Below, one piece after another: positions 36,143 through 44,132 of a stretch of DNA of 64,000 nucleotides; within the stretch, counting starts at the first letter, position 1, and each line of letters starts with the position of its first letter. The notes under the pieces were generated by a model. The model was not told the origin of the DNA. It saw only the letters and a list, made by a program, of their open reading frames with translations, and did not search any database. The position numbers and the translations under genes were made by a program. This DNA is from J054 sp965221985 (GTDB lineage Bacteria; Pseudomonadota; Gammaproteobacteria; Steroidobacterales; GCA-2729495), in NCBI GenBank assembly GCA_965221985.1, contig OZ244928.1, positions 434,001 through 498,000 on the forward strand, written 5' to 3'.

Positions 36143-36637
36143 TCAGTCGTCCTTCCAATAGTGCCAACCTGTGTAAACACAGCAGAATGCAAACAGCGCA
36201 AAACCGAATACGCCGAAGGGATAAGCGATCCAAAGCGGCCAACCTAGTATTACGGTCACATCATTGTCGTGAATCACCTCCACCAAACCAACAGACATGC
36301 GTACGGCACACAGAAAAGCAATCATTGCGAAAATCACGCTACCAGTGACATTCAGTACTCGGTTTACTCCCTTCGGCAACAAGCCCATGAGAAGATCAAG
36401 CTTGATGTGACCCCGTTGCAACTGACACCAAGGCAGGAACAGAAAAATACCGACGGCCGTCCACATGGCCACGATTTCGAAATCACCCGGTACCGGCCTT
36501 GCGAGAATGGCTCGCCCCAACACGCTGCTTAGTGTGAGCAAGGCCAAGCCGCAAAAAATTAAGCCGCCAAATATAGCGCTGCATCGGGCTACTGCGAACA
36601 GCGTTTTTGCCGACCGCGACCGAGCTTCGCTCTTCAC
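36143..36637 (-). CDS. dctQ: TRAP transporter small permease (DctQ)
   Basis: 164-aa protein with four hydrophobic helices and the conserved MWTAVGIFLFLPWCQLQRGHIKLDLL region. It pairs with DctM. The GTG start at 36637 overlaps the stop of the binding-protein gene (GTGA). Confidence 0.9.
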   Translation of the reverse strand: MKSEARSRSAKTLFAVARCSAIFGGLIFCGLALLTLSSVLGRAILARPVPGDFEIVAMWTAVGIFLFLPWCQLQRGHIKLDLLMGLLPKGVNRVLNVTGSVIFAMIAFLCAVRMSVGLVEVIHDNDVTVILGWPLWIAYPFGVFGFALFAFCCVYTGWHYWKDD

Positions 36638-37653
36638 CGGCTATGCTCGGCGAGCAAACGCTGAGCATCCGCGAGCACAGCCTCGCCATCCTGACCACGT
36701 TCGGCAGCAGCCTTTAGCCAACGGGCCAGCACCGCCGCCTGCAACTGCGTACTGAACAACTGCGACTCATCGCGAGGTAAGCGGATCACCTCACCGGATG
36801 CCTCGGCCAGCGCGATACCTGGCTTTTCGTTAGCCAGCCAAGTATCCGCCAACCAATCGGCAATGTGCATGCCGGCATTTCGCTCAATCACGGCTTGCAG
36901 GGCGGGCGGTAGTGCCAAAAAACTTTCGGGATTCATTGCAATGACAAAAGTCTGGGTGTGAAAGCGATCGCTGCCCGGTAAATCTAGACTAATGTGATAG
37001 TCAACCAGTTCATCCACACGCAATGCGCCAACGACCTCGAAGGGTATCAAGGCGGCATCCACAATACCTTTGGAAAGCAACTCTGGGATTTTCGTTACCG
37101 GTGTGCCAATCGGTATCGCGCCCATGGCCTCCACCATCCAGCCGGAAATACGGCTCGGAATTCTGATTTTCAGGCCCTTGATATCCTCAGCGGAACGAAT
37201 CGGTACCCGCGAATGAAGCAACTGCCCGGCGTGGGCGAATACCGCCAAGACCTTATAGTGCTCGAATTCCTCGGGATACAGGTCGACAAATTCGACCATT
37301 GCCCGATTCACGGCATGCAGACTCAGGTTCATTCCTGGCAGTTCGAAGACCTCCAGTGATGCTAAGCGCCCGGGCGTGTAGCCGGTCAAGGTCCAGACAA
37401 TATCCACGACCCCATCGCGCACCTGGTTCAACAACTGCGGCGGCGCACCGCCGAGTTGCATTGACGGATAAATCTTGATTCTCAGGCGACCATCAGATTG
37501 GCGATTGATGCGTTCCGCCCAAGGCATGAGCATGGTTTGGTGTGCCGGCGATACCGGCGGCAGGGGATGGTGAAGACGCAATAGAATCGGGTCTTGCGCA
37601 TTTCCCGCGGCACAGAGCAAGACCTGCACAAGGAGTGTGCAGACTCTGATCAT
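36634..37653 (-). CDS. dctP: TRAP transporter substrate-binding protein (DctP)
   Basis: 339-aa periplasmic receptor with a signal peptide (MIRVCTLLVQVLLCAAGNAQ). The mature protein opens LLRLHHPLPPVSPAH and contains the family blocks LKIRIPSRISGWMVEAMGA, with the arginine expected to pair with a ligand carboxylate, and FVIAMNPESFLALPPALQ. ATG 37653 gives a normal signal peptide; a GTG at 37677 would add 8 residues. Ligand is probably a carboxylic acid. Confidence 0.92.
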   Translation of the reverse strand: MIRVCTLLVQVLLCAAGNAQDPILLRLHHPLPPVSPAHQTMLMPWAERINRQSDGRLRIKIYPSMQLGGAPPQLLNQVRDGVVDIVWTLTGYTPGRLASLEVFELPGMNLSLHAVNRAMVEFVDLYPEEFEHYKVLAVFAHAGQLLHSRVPIRSAEDIKGLKIRIPSRISGWMVEAMGAIPIGTPVTKIPELLSKGIVDAALIPFEVVGALRVDELVDYHISLDLPGSDRFHTQTFVIAMNPESFLALPPALQAVIERNAGMHIADWLADTWLANEKPGIALAEASGEVIRLPRDESQLFSTQLQAAVLARWLKAAAERGQDGEAVLADAQRLLAEHSR

Positions 37654-37689
37654 TCCTGGGCAGCCTCTTAGGCTCACTGGAAAGATCGA

Positions 37690-37935
37690 CTATTTCTGAA
37701 ACTTCGCTTTCCACTCACTGTAAGGCATACCGTAGATACGTTCACGAGCCAGTTCGTAGTCCATTTCGATACCGCGCTCATCAGCTGCCGCCAAATACCA
37801 CTTCGCTAAGCAGTTACGGCAGAAACCAGCCAGATTCATAATATCGATATTCTGCACGTCTTTATGCGTATCGAGGTGTGCAAGTAAGCGCCGAAAGGCA
37901 GCGGCTTCAAGTTCCGTGGCCGATTTCTCTGTCAT
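37690..37935 (-). CDS. DUF1244-family small protein
   Basis: 81-aa protein with the family core LDTHKDVQNIDIMNLAGFCRNCLAKWY and IEMDYELARERIYGMPYSEWKAKFQ. DUF1244 proteins are widespread in proteobacteria, all-helical, of unknown function, with a conserved FCRNC segment. It is 36 bp upstream of the TRAP receptor and could be the first gene of that transcription unit. Confidence 0.88.
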   Translation of the reverse strand: MTEKSATELEAAAFRRLLAHLDTHKDVQNIDIMNLAGFCRNCLAKWYLAAADERGIEMDYELARERIYGMPYSEWKAKFQK

Positions 37936-38146
37936 GCGGGGATCCTGTTACCTAAAGCCATAGCATGCCGCAGGATCACCGCCCAGACCATACCGCAGCG
38001 GCAATTGCTTAAGCGGAATAGTGCGGCGGTAGACGACCAATGGTGAGTATTCCCTTGGGTTACAATTGCTCAGTTGAATTCCGGTCTGTTCAATGCGCCT
38101 AACTGATTTTCTCGCTTAACGCCCTCTACTATCCAAACTACATACC

Positions 38147-39025
38147 ATGGTCAAACCTCCACAGGAACGTTTCGATTATTCCGCCATGCCGACGCGGCCA
38201 CGTTTCTCGCTACCCAAAAAGGCCCGCATAGCTGTTTATCTCGTTGTGAACATCGAGGAGTGGGATATCAATCGCCCCATCGCACGCGAGTACGTGACTT
38301 CTCCCGCAGGGGTCTCAACAGTTCCGAATGTGCCAAACTGGGCCTGGCATGAATATGGAATGCGGGTGGGGTTCTGGCGGCTGCTCGAAGCGCTGGAAAC
38401 ACGAAACATCAAAGCAAGCACTTCCATCAATGCGCGAGTTTGCGAAGGTGCGGACGAGCCGGTAGCGCGGGCCATGCTGGATGCGGGCTGGGAATTCATG
38501 GGGCATGGATATGATCAGGCCGCGCTGCATGTAGTGGAGAACCAGCGCGAGTCTATCCGCAAGTCCTTCGAGGTCTTGCAGCAATACACCGGCATCGCGC
38601 CGCGCGGCTGGCTTGGCCCGGGCCTGCACGAAACGCTGGACACGCTCGACTATTTATCGCAGGTGGGCTTCAAGTATGTCTGCGACTGGCCCATGGATGA
38701 GCACCCGGTGATGATGGCAAGCTCTGGCGATCCCATCATGGCCATGCCCTACAACTTCGAACTCAGCGATCTGCCAATGATGGTGATCCATGAACATGAA
38801 TCACAGGTATGGCTAGAACGCGTGGTGAGACAGTTTGACCGGCTGTACCAGGAAGGCGAGCAACAACCAAGGGTCATGTCCATGAGCGTACATCCCTACA
38901 TCATGGGTGTTCCGCATCGCATTGGTTTTTTCGAGCAAGCGCTAGATCATATTCTCCAGCATGACGATGTTTGGTTTCCAACCGCCGGGGAAATATATGA
39001 CTGGGCGACTAAGACCAAGGTATGA
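38147..39025 (+). CDS. Polysaccharide deacetylase-family protein (NodB fold, PuuE-like)
   Basis: 292-aa NodB-homology protein. The first metal motif, usually T-F-D-D, appears as VNIEEWDIN near residues 39-47 and the second as MGHGYDQAALH near 123-133; SVHPYIMGVPHR corresponds to the later motif. This pattern is closer to allantoinase PuuE and related amidohydrolases than to chitin or peptidoglycan deacetylases, and there is no signal peptide, so a cytoplasmic C-N hydrolase is likely. It is a single plus-strand gene between minus-strand units. Confidence 0.83.
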   Translation: MVKPPQERFDYSAMPTRPRFSLPKKARIAVYLVVNIEEWDINRPIAREYVTSPAGVSTVPNVPNWAWHEYGMRVGFWRLLEALETRNIKASTSINARVCEGADEPVARAMLDAGWEFMGHGYDQAALHVVENQRESIRKSFEVLQQYTGIAPRGWLGPGLHETLDTLDYLSQVGFKYVCDWPMDEHPVMMASSGDPIMAMPYNFELSDLPMMVIHEHESQVWLERVVRQFDRLYQEGEQQPRVMSMSVHPYIMGVPHRIGFFEQALDHILQHDDVWFPTAGEIYDWATKTKV

Positions 39026-39063
39026 ATTGAGTTTACGGCTACCGCAAGCTTTACAAAATATTC

Positions 39064-42000
39064 CTAGCCGGCCGAAAAACTAAGCAACAAATCCCGGCTA
39101 TCGATCTGCGCACCCTTTTCAACCAGCACTGCATCAATGGTGCCAGCATTTTCAGCATGCAGCACCGTTTCCATCTTCATCGCTTCAATGGCTAACAGCG
39201 GATCGCCCTTAGAAATTTCTTGACCTGGCTCAACGGCCACCTTGACGATAACCCCAGGCATCGGCGCGGCCACATGCAGCGGATTATTTTCTTCAGCCTT
39301 TGGCCGCAGCTGGACCGTCGCCGCAACCTTGCGATCGGCGACCCAGACACTGCGAGGCTGCCCGTTCAGTTCGAAGAAAACCCGGCGCATGCCGGCCTCA
39401 TTGGGATCCGCCATTGCCATATAGCGGATGAATAGAGTCTTGCCACGATCAATGGTGACATCGATCTCATCCCCTTCTTCCAGACCATAGAAAAACACCG
39501 GCGTAGGCAGGACACTAACGTCGCCAAAATTATTATAGTGTGCGACAAAATCACGGAAAACTTTCGGGTACAGCGCCAGCGAAGAAGTCTGCGTCTCCTT
39601 TTCAAATCTAGGCAGTAGATCAGCGACTTCACTGCCAGCAGCACTCAGGTCAAAGGGCGGCAGATTCACGCCTGGCCGCTCCGTGAGGGGAGCCTCAGCT
39701 TTAAGCACCTTCTTTTGCAATGCCTCGGGAAACCCGCCTAAGGGTTGGCCGATTTCGCCGCGAAACAAGCCGACAACAGAGGCCGGGAAGTCCACATCCC
39801 GCTCAGGATTCAGCACGTCTTCAACGCTCAAACCGCTGGTGACCATGAACAAGGCCATGTCACCCACGACTTTGGAGGTCGGCGTCACTTTTACGATGTC
39901 GCCGAACATCTCGTTAACGGCGGCATAAGTTTCGGCCACCTTCGGCCATTCCTGATCAATGCCCAATGCCCGGGCCTGTTCCCGCAGATTTGTATACTGC
40001 CCGCCAGGCATCGCGTGTTCGTAGACATCTGCGGTGCCCGAACGTATAGAGCTTTCGAATCCGGCATAGTATTCGCGCACCGTTTCCCAGTATTGCGACA
40101 CTTGCCGTAGTGCGTGGTTGTCCACGCCGGGATCGCGGCCTGTGTCGCGCAGCATCGCGACGATGGAGTTCAGATTGGGTTGCGAGGTGAGTCCGCTCAT
40201 GGAATCCACTGCGGCATCCACAGCATCAACGCCGGCCTCCACCGCGGCAATCACTGTTGCCGCTGCCGCACCACTGGTGTCATGCGTGTGGAAATGAATC
40301 GGCAGATCAGTTTCCGCCCGCAGCGCGGAAACGAGTTCTTTTGCGGCCGCCGGCTTACAGACGCCGGCCATGTCCTTGATGCCGAGAATGTGCACCCCCG
40401 TCGACTCAAGCTCACGCGCCATCTTCAGGTAGTAGTCCAGATTGTACTTGCCCGGGTTGCTGGCCAGCAGATCGCCTGTGTAGCAGATAGCGCCCTCGCA
40501 AAGTTTGCCGGTCTCCAGCACCGCATCGATAGCTACCCGCATGTTCTCTACCCAATTCAAAGAATCAAACACACGGAACACATCAATGCCGGTTTGTGCG
40601 GATTGCTCAATGAAGTGCCGCACAACATTGTCAGGGTAGTTGGTATAGCCCACCGCATTGGAACTGCGCAGCAACATTTGCAGCAGCATGTTCGGCATTG
40701 ATTCCCGCAGTTGCGTTAACCGGTCCCAGGGATCTTCCTTCAGAAAACGCAGTGCGACATCAAAAGTGGCACCACCCCAGCATTCAATCGAGAACAATTC
40801 GGCCAATGAGCGAGCATAAACCGGTGCGATACGAGTAAGGTCGTAGGTGCGCATTCGCGTAGCCAGCAGCGACTGATGAGCATCGCGCATGGTCGTATCG
40901 GTGAGTAAGACTCGAGACTCGGCCCGCATCCATTTCGCGAAGGCTTCCGGCCCGATTTCCAGCAGACGATCGCGGTGTCCGGCAGGCACCCTTGTGCCGC
41001 GCAGATGCGGTAGCTGTGGTGCCGCGACGGACCTGGGTTGCGGCCGCCCCGCCACCTGCGGGTTGCCGTTGACGATGACATCCGCAATGAAACGCAACAG
41101 CCGGGTTGCGCGATCGCGCTTTTGTGGAAACTCAAACAGTTCAGGTGTTTGATCAATAAATCGCGTTGTGTATTCGCCATCTCGAAACACTGGATGACGA
41201 ATTAGATTTTCCAGAAATGCCAGGTTGGTGCTAACTCCACGCACACGAAACTCGCGCAGCGCCCGATGCATACGGTCGATGGCTTCGTGTGACTCCTGTG
41301 CCCATGCGGTAATTTTTACCAGCAGTGAATCGTAGAAGGGTGTGATTTCCGCGCCACCGTACGCTGTGCCACCATCCAGACGAATCCCGAAACCGCTAGC
41401 ACTGCGATAGGTCGACATTCGCCCATGATCTGGAACGAAGTTGTTCTTCGGGTTCTCTGTGGTCACGCGGCACTGAATAGCGTGGCCGCGAAGTTCTATG
41501 CTTTCCTGTCGCGGCAAACTTATATCGCTACCGAGCGCATCGCCACGAGCAATCCGCAATTGTGCTTTTACCAAATCAACTCCGGTAACTTCCTCGGTCA
41601 CCGTATGCTCTACCTGGATGCGCGGGTTGACCTCGATGAAATAAAACTTACCCGTATCCATGTCTTGTAAGAATTCAACCGTGCCAGCATTGACATAATT
41701 TGCTCGTGTCGCAAGGCGTAACGCGGCGGAACAAATCTCATCGCGCTGCGCGGCGGTCAGATACGGGGCGGGTGCTCGCTCCACCACCTTTTGATGGCGC
41801 CGCTGAACCGAGCAGTCGCGTTCGAACAAGTGCACGCGATTGCCGTGCCGGTCGCCCAGTATCTGCACTTCTACATGCCGTGCGTGTTCCACCAGCTTTT
41901 CGAGATAGACTTCGTCGTTTCCAAACGCGTTTTGCGCTTCGTGGCGCGAGACATCGAGTTGTCCCGCTAGATCTTTAGGTGTTCTGAGCACACGCATACC

Positions 42001-42510
42001 CCGGCCACCCCCACCCCAACTGGCCTTAAGCATGAGCGGATAACCAATATCCGCGGCAATCTTTTGTGCGGCATCCATGTCCCGTGGTAAGGGTTGACTG
42101 GCCGGCATCACGGGTACCGCGGCGCTCTCGGCCAGCGCGCGCGCCGCCACTTTGTTACCCAGTGCCCGCATAACATCAGAGGAGGGGCCTACAAATACAA
42201 TATCCGCTTCTGCACAGGCGTCAGCGAACTCCGGATTCTCAGAAAGAAAACCGTAGCCAGGGTGAATCGCGGCAACACCAGCGCGCTTTGCCATGCTAAT
42301 GACCTGTTCAATGTCCAGATAACTGGTGATGGGATTTCCCACCGTGCCGATCTGATAGGACTCATCGGCCTTAAAGCGATGCAGGGCGAAACGGTCCTCC
42401 GCTGAGTAGATGGCCACCGTGCGCAGACTCAGCTCCGTTGCGGCGCGAAACACACGAATGGCAATTTCGCCGCGGTTAGCGACCAACAGACTGTCGAAAG
42501 GCTTCGTCAT
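39064..42510 (-). CDS. pyc: Pyruvate carboxylase
   Basis: 1148-aa biotin enzyme making oxaloacetate from pyruvate and bicarbonate. Biotin carboxylase domain (about 1-455, with GWGGGGRGMRV ATP loop and EVNPRIQVEHTVTE), carboxyltransferase TIM barrel (about 535-800, LLTDTTMRDAHQSLLATRMRT and the HFHTHDTSGA metal site), and a C-terminal biotinyl domain with EAMKMET. The single-chain length is that of alpha4 pyruvate carboxylases. It provides anaplerosis, which suits growth on acetyl- or propionyl-CoA-yielding substrates. Monocistronic or following the dms-like genes with a 99-bp gap. Confidence 0.96.
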   Translation of the reverse strand: MTKPFDSLLVANRGEIAIRVFRAATELSLRTVAIYSAEDRFALHRFKADESYQIGTVGNPITSYLDIEQVISMAKRAGVAAIHPGYGFLSENPEFADACAEADIVFVGPSSDVMRALGNKVAARALAESAAVPVMPASQPLPRDMDAAQKIAADIGYPLMLKASWGGGGRGMRVLRTPKDLAGQLDVSRHEAQNAFGNDEVYLEKLVEHARHVEVQILGDRHGNRVHLFERDCSVQRRHQKVVERAPAPYLTAAQRDEICSAALRLATRANYVNAGTVEFLQDMDTGKFYFIEVNPRIQVEHTVTEEVTGVDLVKAQLRIARGDALGSDISLPRQESIELRGHAIQCRVTTENPKNNFVPDHGRMSTYRSASGFGIRLDGGTAYGGAEITPFYDSLLVKITAWAQESHEAIDRMHRALREFRVRGVSTNLAFLENLIRHPVFRDGEYTTRFIDQTPELFEFPQKRDRATRLLRFIADVIVNGNPQVAGRPQPRSVAAPQLPHLRGTRVPAGHRDRLLEIGPEAFAKWMRAESRVLLTDTTMRDAHQSLLATRMRTYDLTRIAPVYARSLAELFSIECWGGATFDVALRFLKEDPWDRLTQLRESMPNMLLQMLLRSSNAVGYTNYPDNVVRHFIEQSAQTGIDVFRVFDSLNWVENMRVAIDAVLETGKLCEGAICYTGDLLASNPGKYNLDYYLKMARELESTGVHILGIKDMAGVCKPAAAKELVSALRAETDLPIHFHTHDTSGAAAATVIAAVEAGVDAVDAAVDSMSGLTSQPNLNSIVAMLRDTGRDPGVDNHALRQVSQYWETVREYYAGFESSIRSGTADVYEHAMPGGQYTNLREQARALGIDQEWPKVAETYAAVNEMFGDIVKVTPTSKVVGDMALFMVTSGLSVEDVLNPERDVDFPASVVGLFRGEIGQPLGGFPEALQKKVLKAEAPLTERPGVNLPPFDLSAAGSEVADLLPRFEKETQTSSLALYPKVFRDFVAHYNNFGDVSVLPTPVFFYGLEEGDEIDVTIDRGKTLFIRYMAMADPNEAGMRRVFFELNGQPRSVWVADRKVAATVQLRPKAEENNPLHVAAPMPGVIVKVAVEPGQEISKGDPLLAIEAMKMETVLHAENAGTIDAVLVEKGAQIDSRDLLLSFSAG

Positions 42511-42609
42511 CAGGATTATTCCAGCAAGAGCTGCCGGGCTGTGCTAACCAGCGACTCAGAAACGAGCGCCGCTATCAGCTTAAGCAAACGCGCAGCGTAA
42601 GAACACTAT

Positions 42610-43503
42610 TCAGGGGCGGAAACTCATGATCGGCTCAAATACGCCAGCCTTGAATACCAGCACGCGGAAGGTATAGAAACCGGCCAGTACGCCTACCGCC
42701 GCAAGAACAATCACGCTTTGTGTGTTGCCGCCCAACAGCAGTAACAAGGCCGGCAATACTAACCCGGCCAGCCATATCAGACCGTAGAAGGGTTTCGAAT
42801 AGAGTTCTTTGGTAAGCAGCTGCACGGACTTGTGACCGCCAGGTGACCCGTGATGCGCCCCGTGGAGCCAGCTCAACAGAACGGCTGCGACAACAGCCAG
42901 CGCGCCCAGCGCGACTTTTACCAGCGTGGCACGCAGCTGAGGATCAGCAGCAAAGAATCCGTTCCAGCCGATGGCAAGTGCCAAGAACAAACCGACGGTC
43001 ACGGCGTATACGAAACTAGCCGCCGGCATGATGCCGGTACTCCACAGCGCGATGGCGCTCGAATGCGACATGGCAAAACCCTGGTAGGTCATAACGACCA
43101 AGGCCGCCGCGCCGGCGAGTACACTAAGCATTGTGCCCAGGGCTTCCGGCAGGATAGGTTCCGCCCCCCACTGATTAAAGAGATGCAAGGCACCGAAGCC
43201 CACATAGAACACGATACCCAGCAAGCCGCGACTAATCCACGAACGATCCGGCCGCAAAATGGCGCGCCAAGACTTCGCGGGCACGCCCATATGAGCCAAA
43301 TGGAAATAGGTTTTGAAAATTACGGAAAACGCCAAACCCGCCAGCATGCCAAGTTTGAAATTCAGCAATAGCGAAACGAAAAACAGCCCCGCCCCGGTCT
43401 CGGCACTGAAAAACGCATTCGCCATGGATGTATCCCAATAGCGCTGCAAGCGAAAACCGACATTAAAACTATCGCCGACGAGCGGCAGGTCTCTGGTTGC
43501 CAC
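42610..43503 (-). CDS. DmsC-like membrane anchor subunit
   Basis: 297-aa protein with about eight to nine hydrophobic helices and FFSAETGAGLFFVSLLL at the start, as in DmsC-type anchors that bind quinone or quinol. It would tie the iron-sulfur and molybdenum subunits to the inner membrane. GTG 43503 follows a GGGGGTT ribosome site and the ferredoxin gene by 14 bp. Confidence 0.84.
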   Translation of the reverse strand: MATRDLPLVGDSFNVGFRLQRYWDTSMANAFFSAETGAGLFFVSLLLNFKLGMLAGLAFSVIFKTYFHLAHMGVPAKSWRAILRPDRSWISRGLLGIVFYVGFGALHLFNQWGAEPILPEALGTMLSVLAGAAALVVMTYQGFAMSHSSAIALWSTGIMPAASFVYAVTVGLFLALAIGWNGFFAADPQLRATLVKVALGALAVVAAVLLSWLHGAHHGSPGGHKSVQLLTKELYSKPFYGLIWLAGLVLPALLLLLGGNTQSVIVLAAVGVLAGFYTFRVLVFKAGVFEPIMSFRP

Positions 43504-43517
43504 GGCACAACCCCCAA

Positions 43518-44132
43518 TTAGTTGACGTAGTAAACTTTTGGCTTGGTATTCTTTTCCGGCAAAGGTTGTTGCCCGCCCCGCTCGCGAATCATCTTGCTAG
43601 GCGCACTATTCGGATCATCCAAATCACCGAAAATGCGTGCGTTTGTCGGACAAGTCACCACGCAGGCCGGGTCCAGACCGGCATCGACGCGACCACTGCA
43701 GAAATCGCACTTAGTCACCATACCCGGCGTAAATCGATCGTAGCCTTGCTCCTCGAAGGGCGTCAATTTACCGTCGCCGAACAGGCCTTGCTTGAACAGT
43801 TCCGGGCTGAGTTCAGAGCGTTGGTCATACGGGCATGCCACGGCGCAGGAACCGCAACCAATACATTTATCGGCATCAACCATCACGATGCCATCCTCGC
43901 GGGTGTATGTCGCACCACTCGGACAAACCTTTTCGCAGGGCGCATCTTCACAGTGATTGCACAGCGTGGGAATGTATACCCGATTGACTGTTGGATAAAC
44001 GCCATATTCCTCGCTCAAGGTTCGCGTGAACATGACGCCATCCGGCAGCGAATTTTCCTGCTTACAACCCACCACACAGGCGTTGCAGCCGATGCACGCC
44101 TTGAGGTCAAAAACCATGCCATAACGAGCCAT
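43518..44132 (-). CDS. DmsB-like four-cluster ferredoxin subunit
   Basis: 204-aa iron-sulfur subunit. Four [4Fe-4S] motifs are visible: CIGCNACVVGC (13-23), CNHCEDAPCEKVC (about 58-70), CIGCGSCAVAC (about 90-100) and CDFCSGRVDAG...CVVTC (about 142-160). It carries electrons between the Mo subunit and the membrane anchor. The ATG overlaps the stop of the Mo subunit by 1 nt (TAATG). Confidence 0.93.
   Translation of the reverse strand: MARYGMVFDLKACIGCNACVVGCKQENSLPDGVMFTRTLSEEYGVYPTVNRVYIPTLCNHCEDAPCEKVCPSGATYTREDGIVMVDADKCIGCGSCAVACPYDQRSELSPELFKQGLFGDGKLTPFEEQGYDRFTPGMVTKCDFCSGRVDAGLDPACVVTCPTNARIFGDLDDPNSAPSKMIRERGGQQPLPEKNTKPKVYYVN

Noticed and set aside
40114..40701. 195-aa plus-strand frame inside pyruvate carboxylase
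   Set aside because: Antisense to the well-conserved carboxyltransferase barrel; His/Arg-rich shadow translation.
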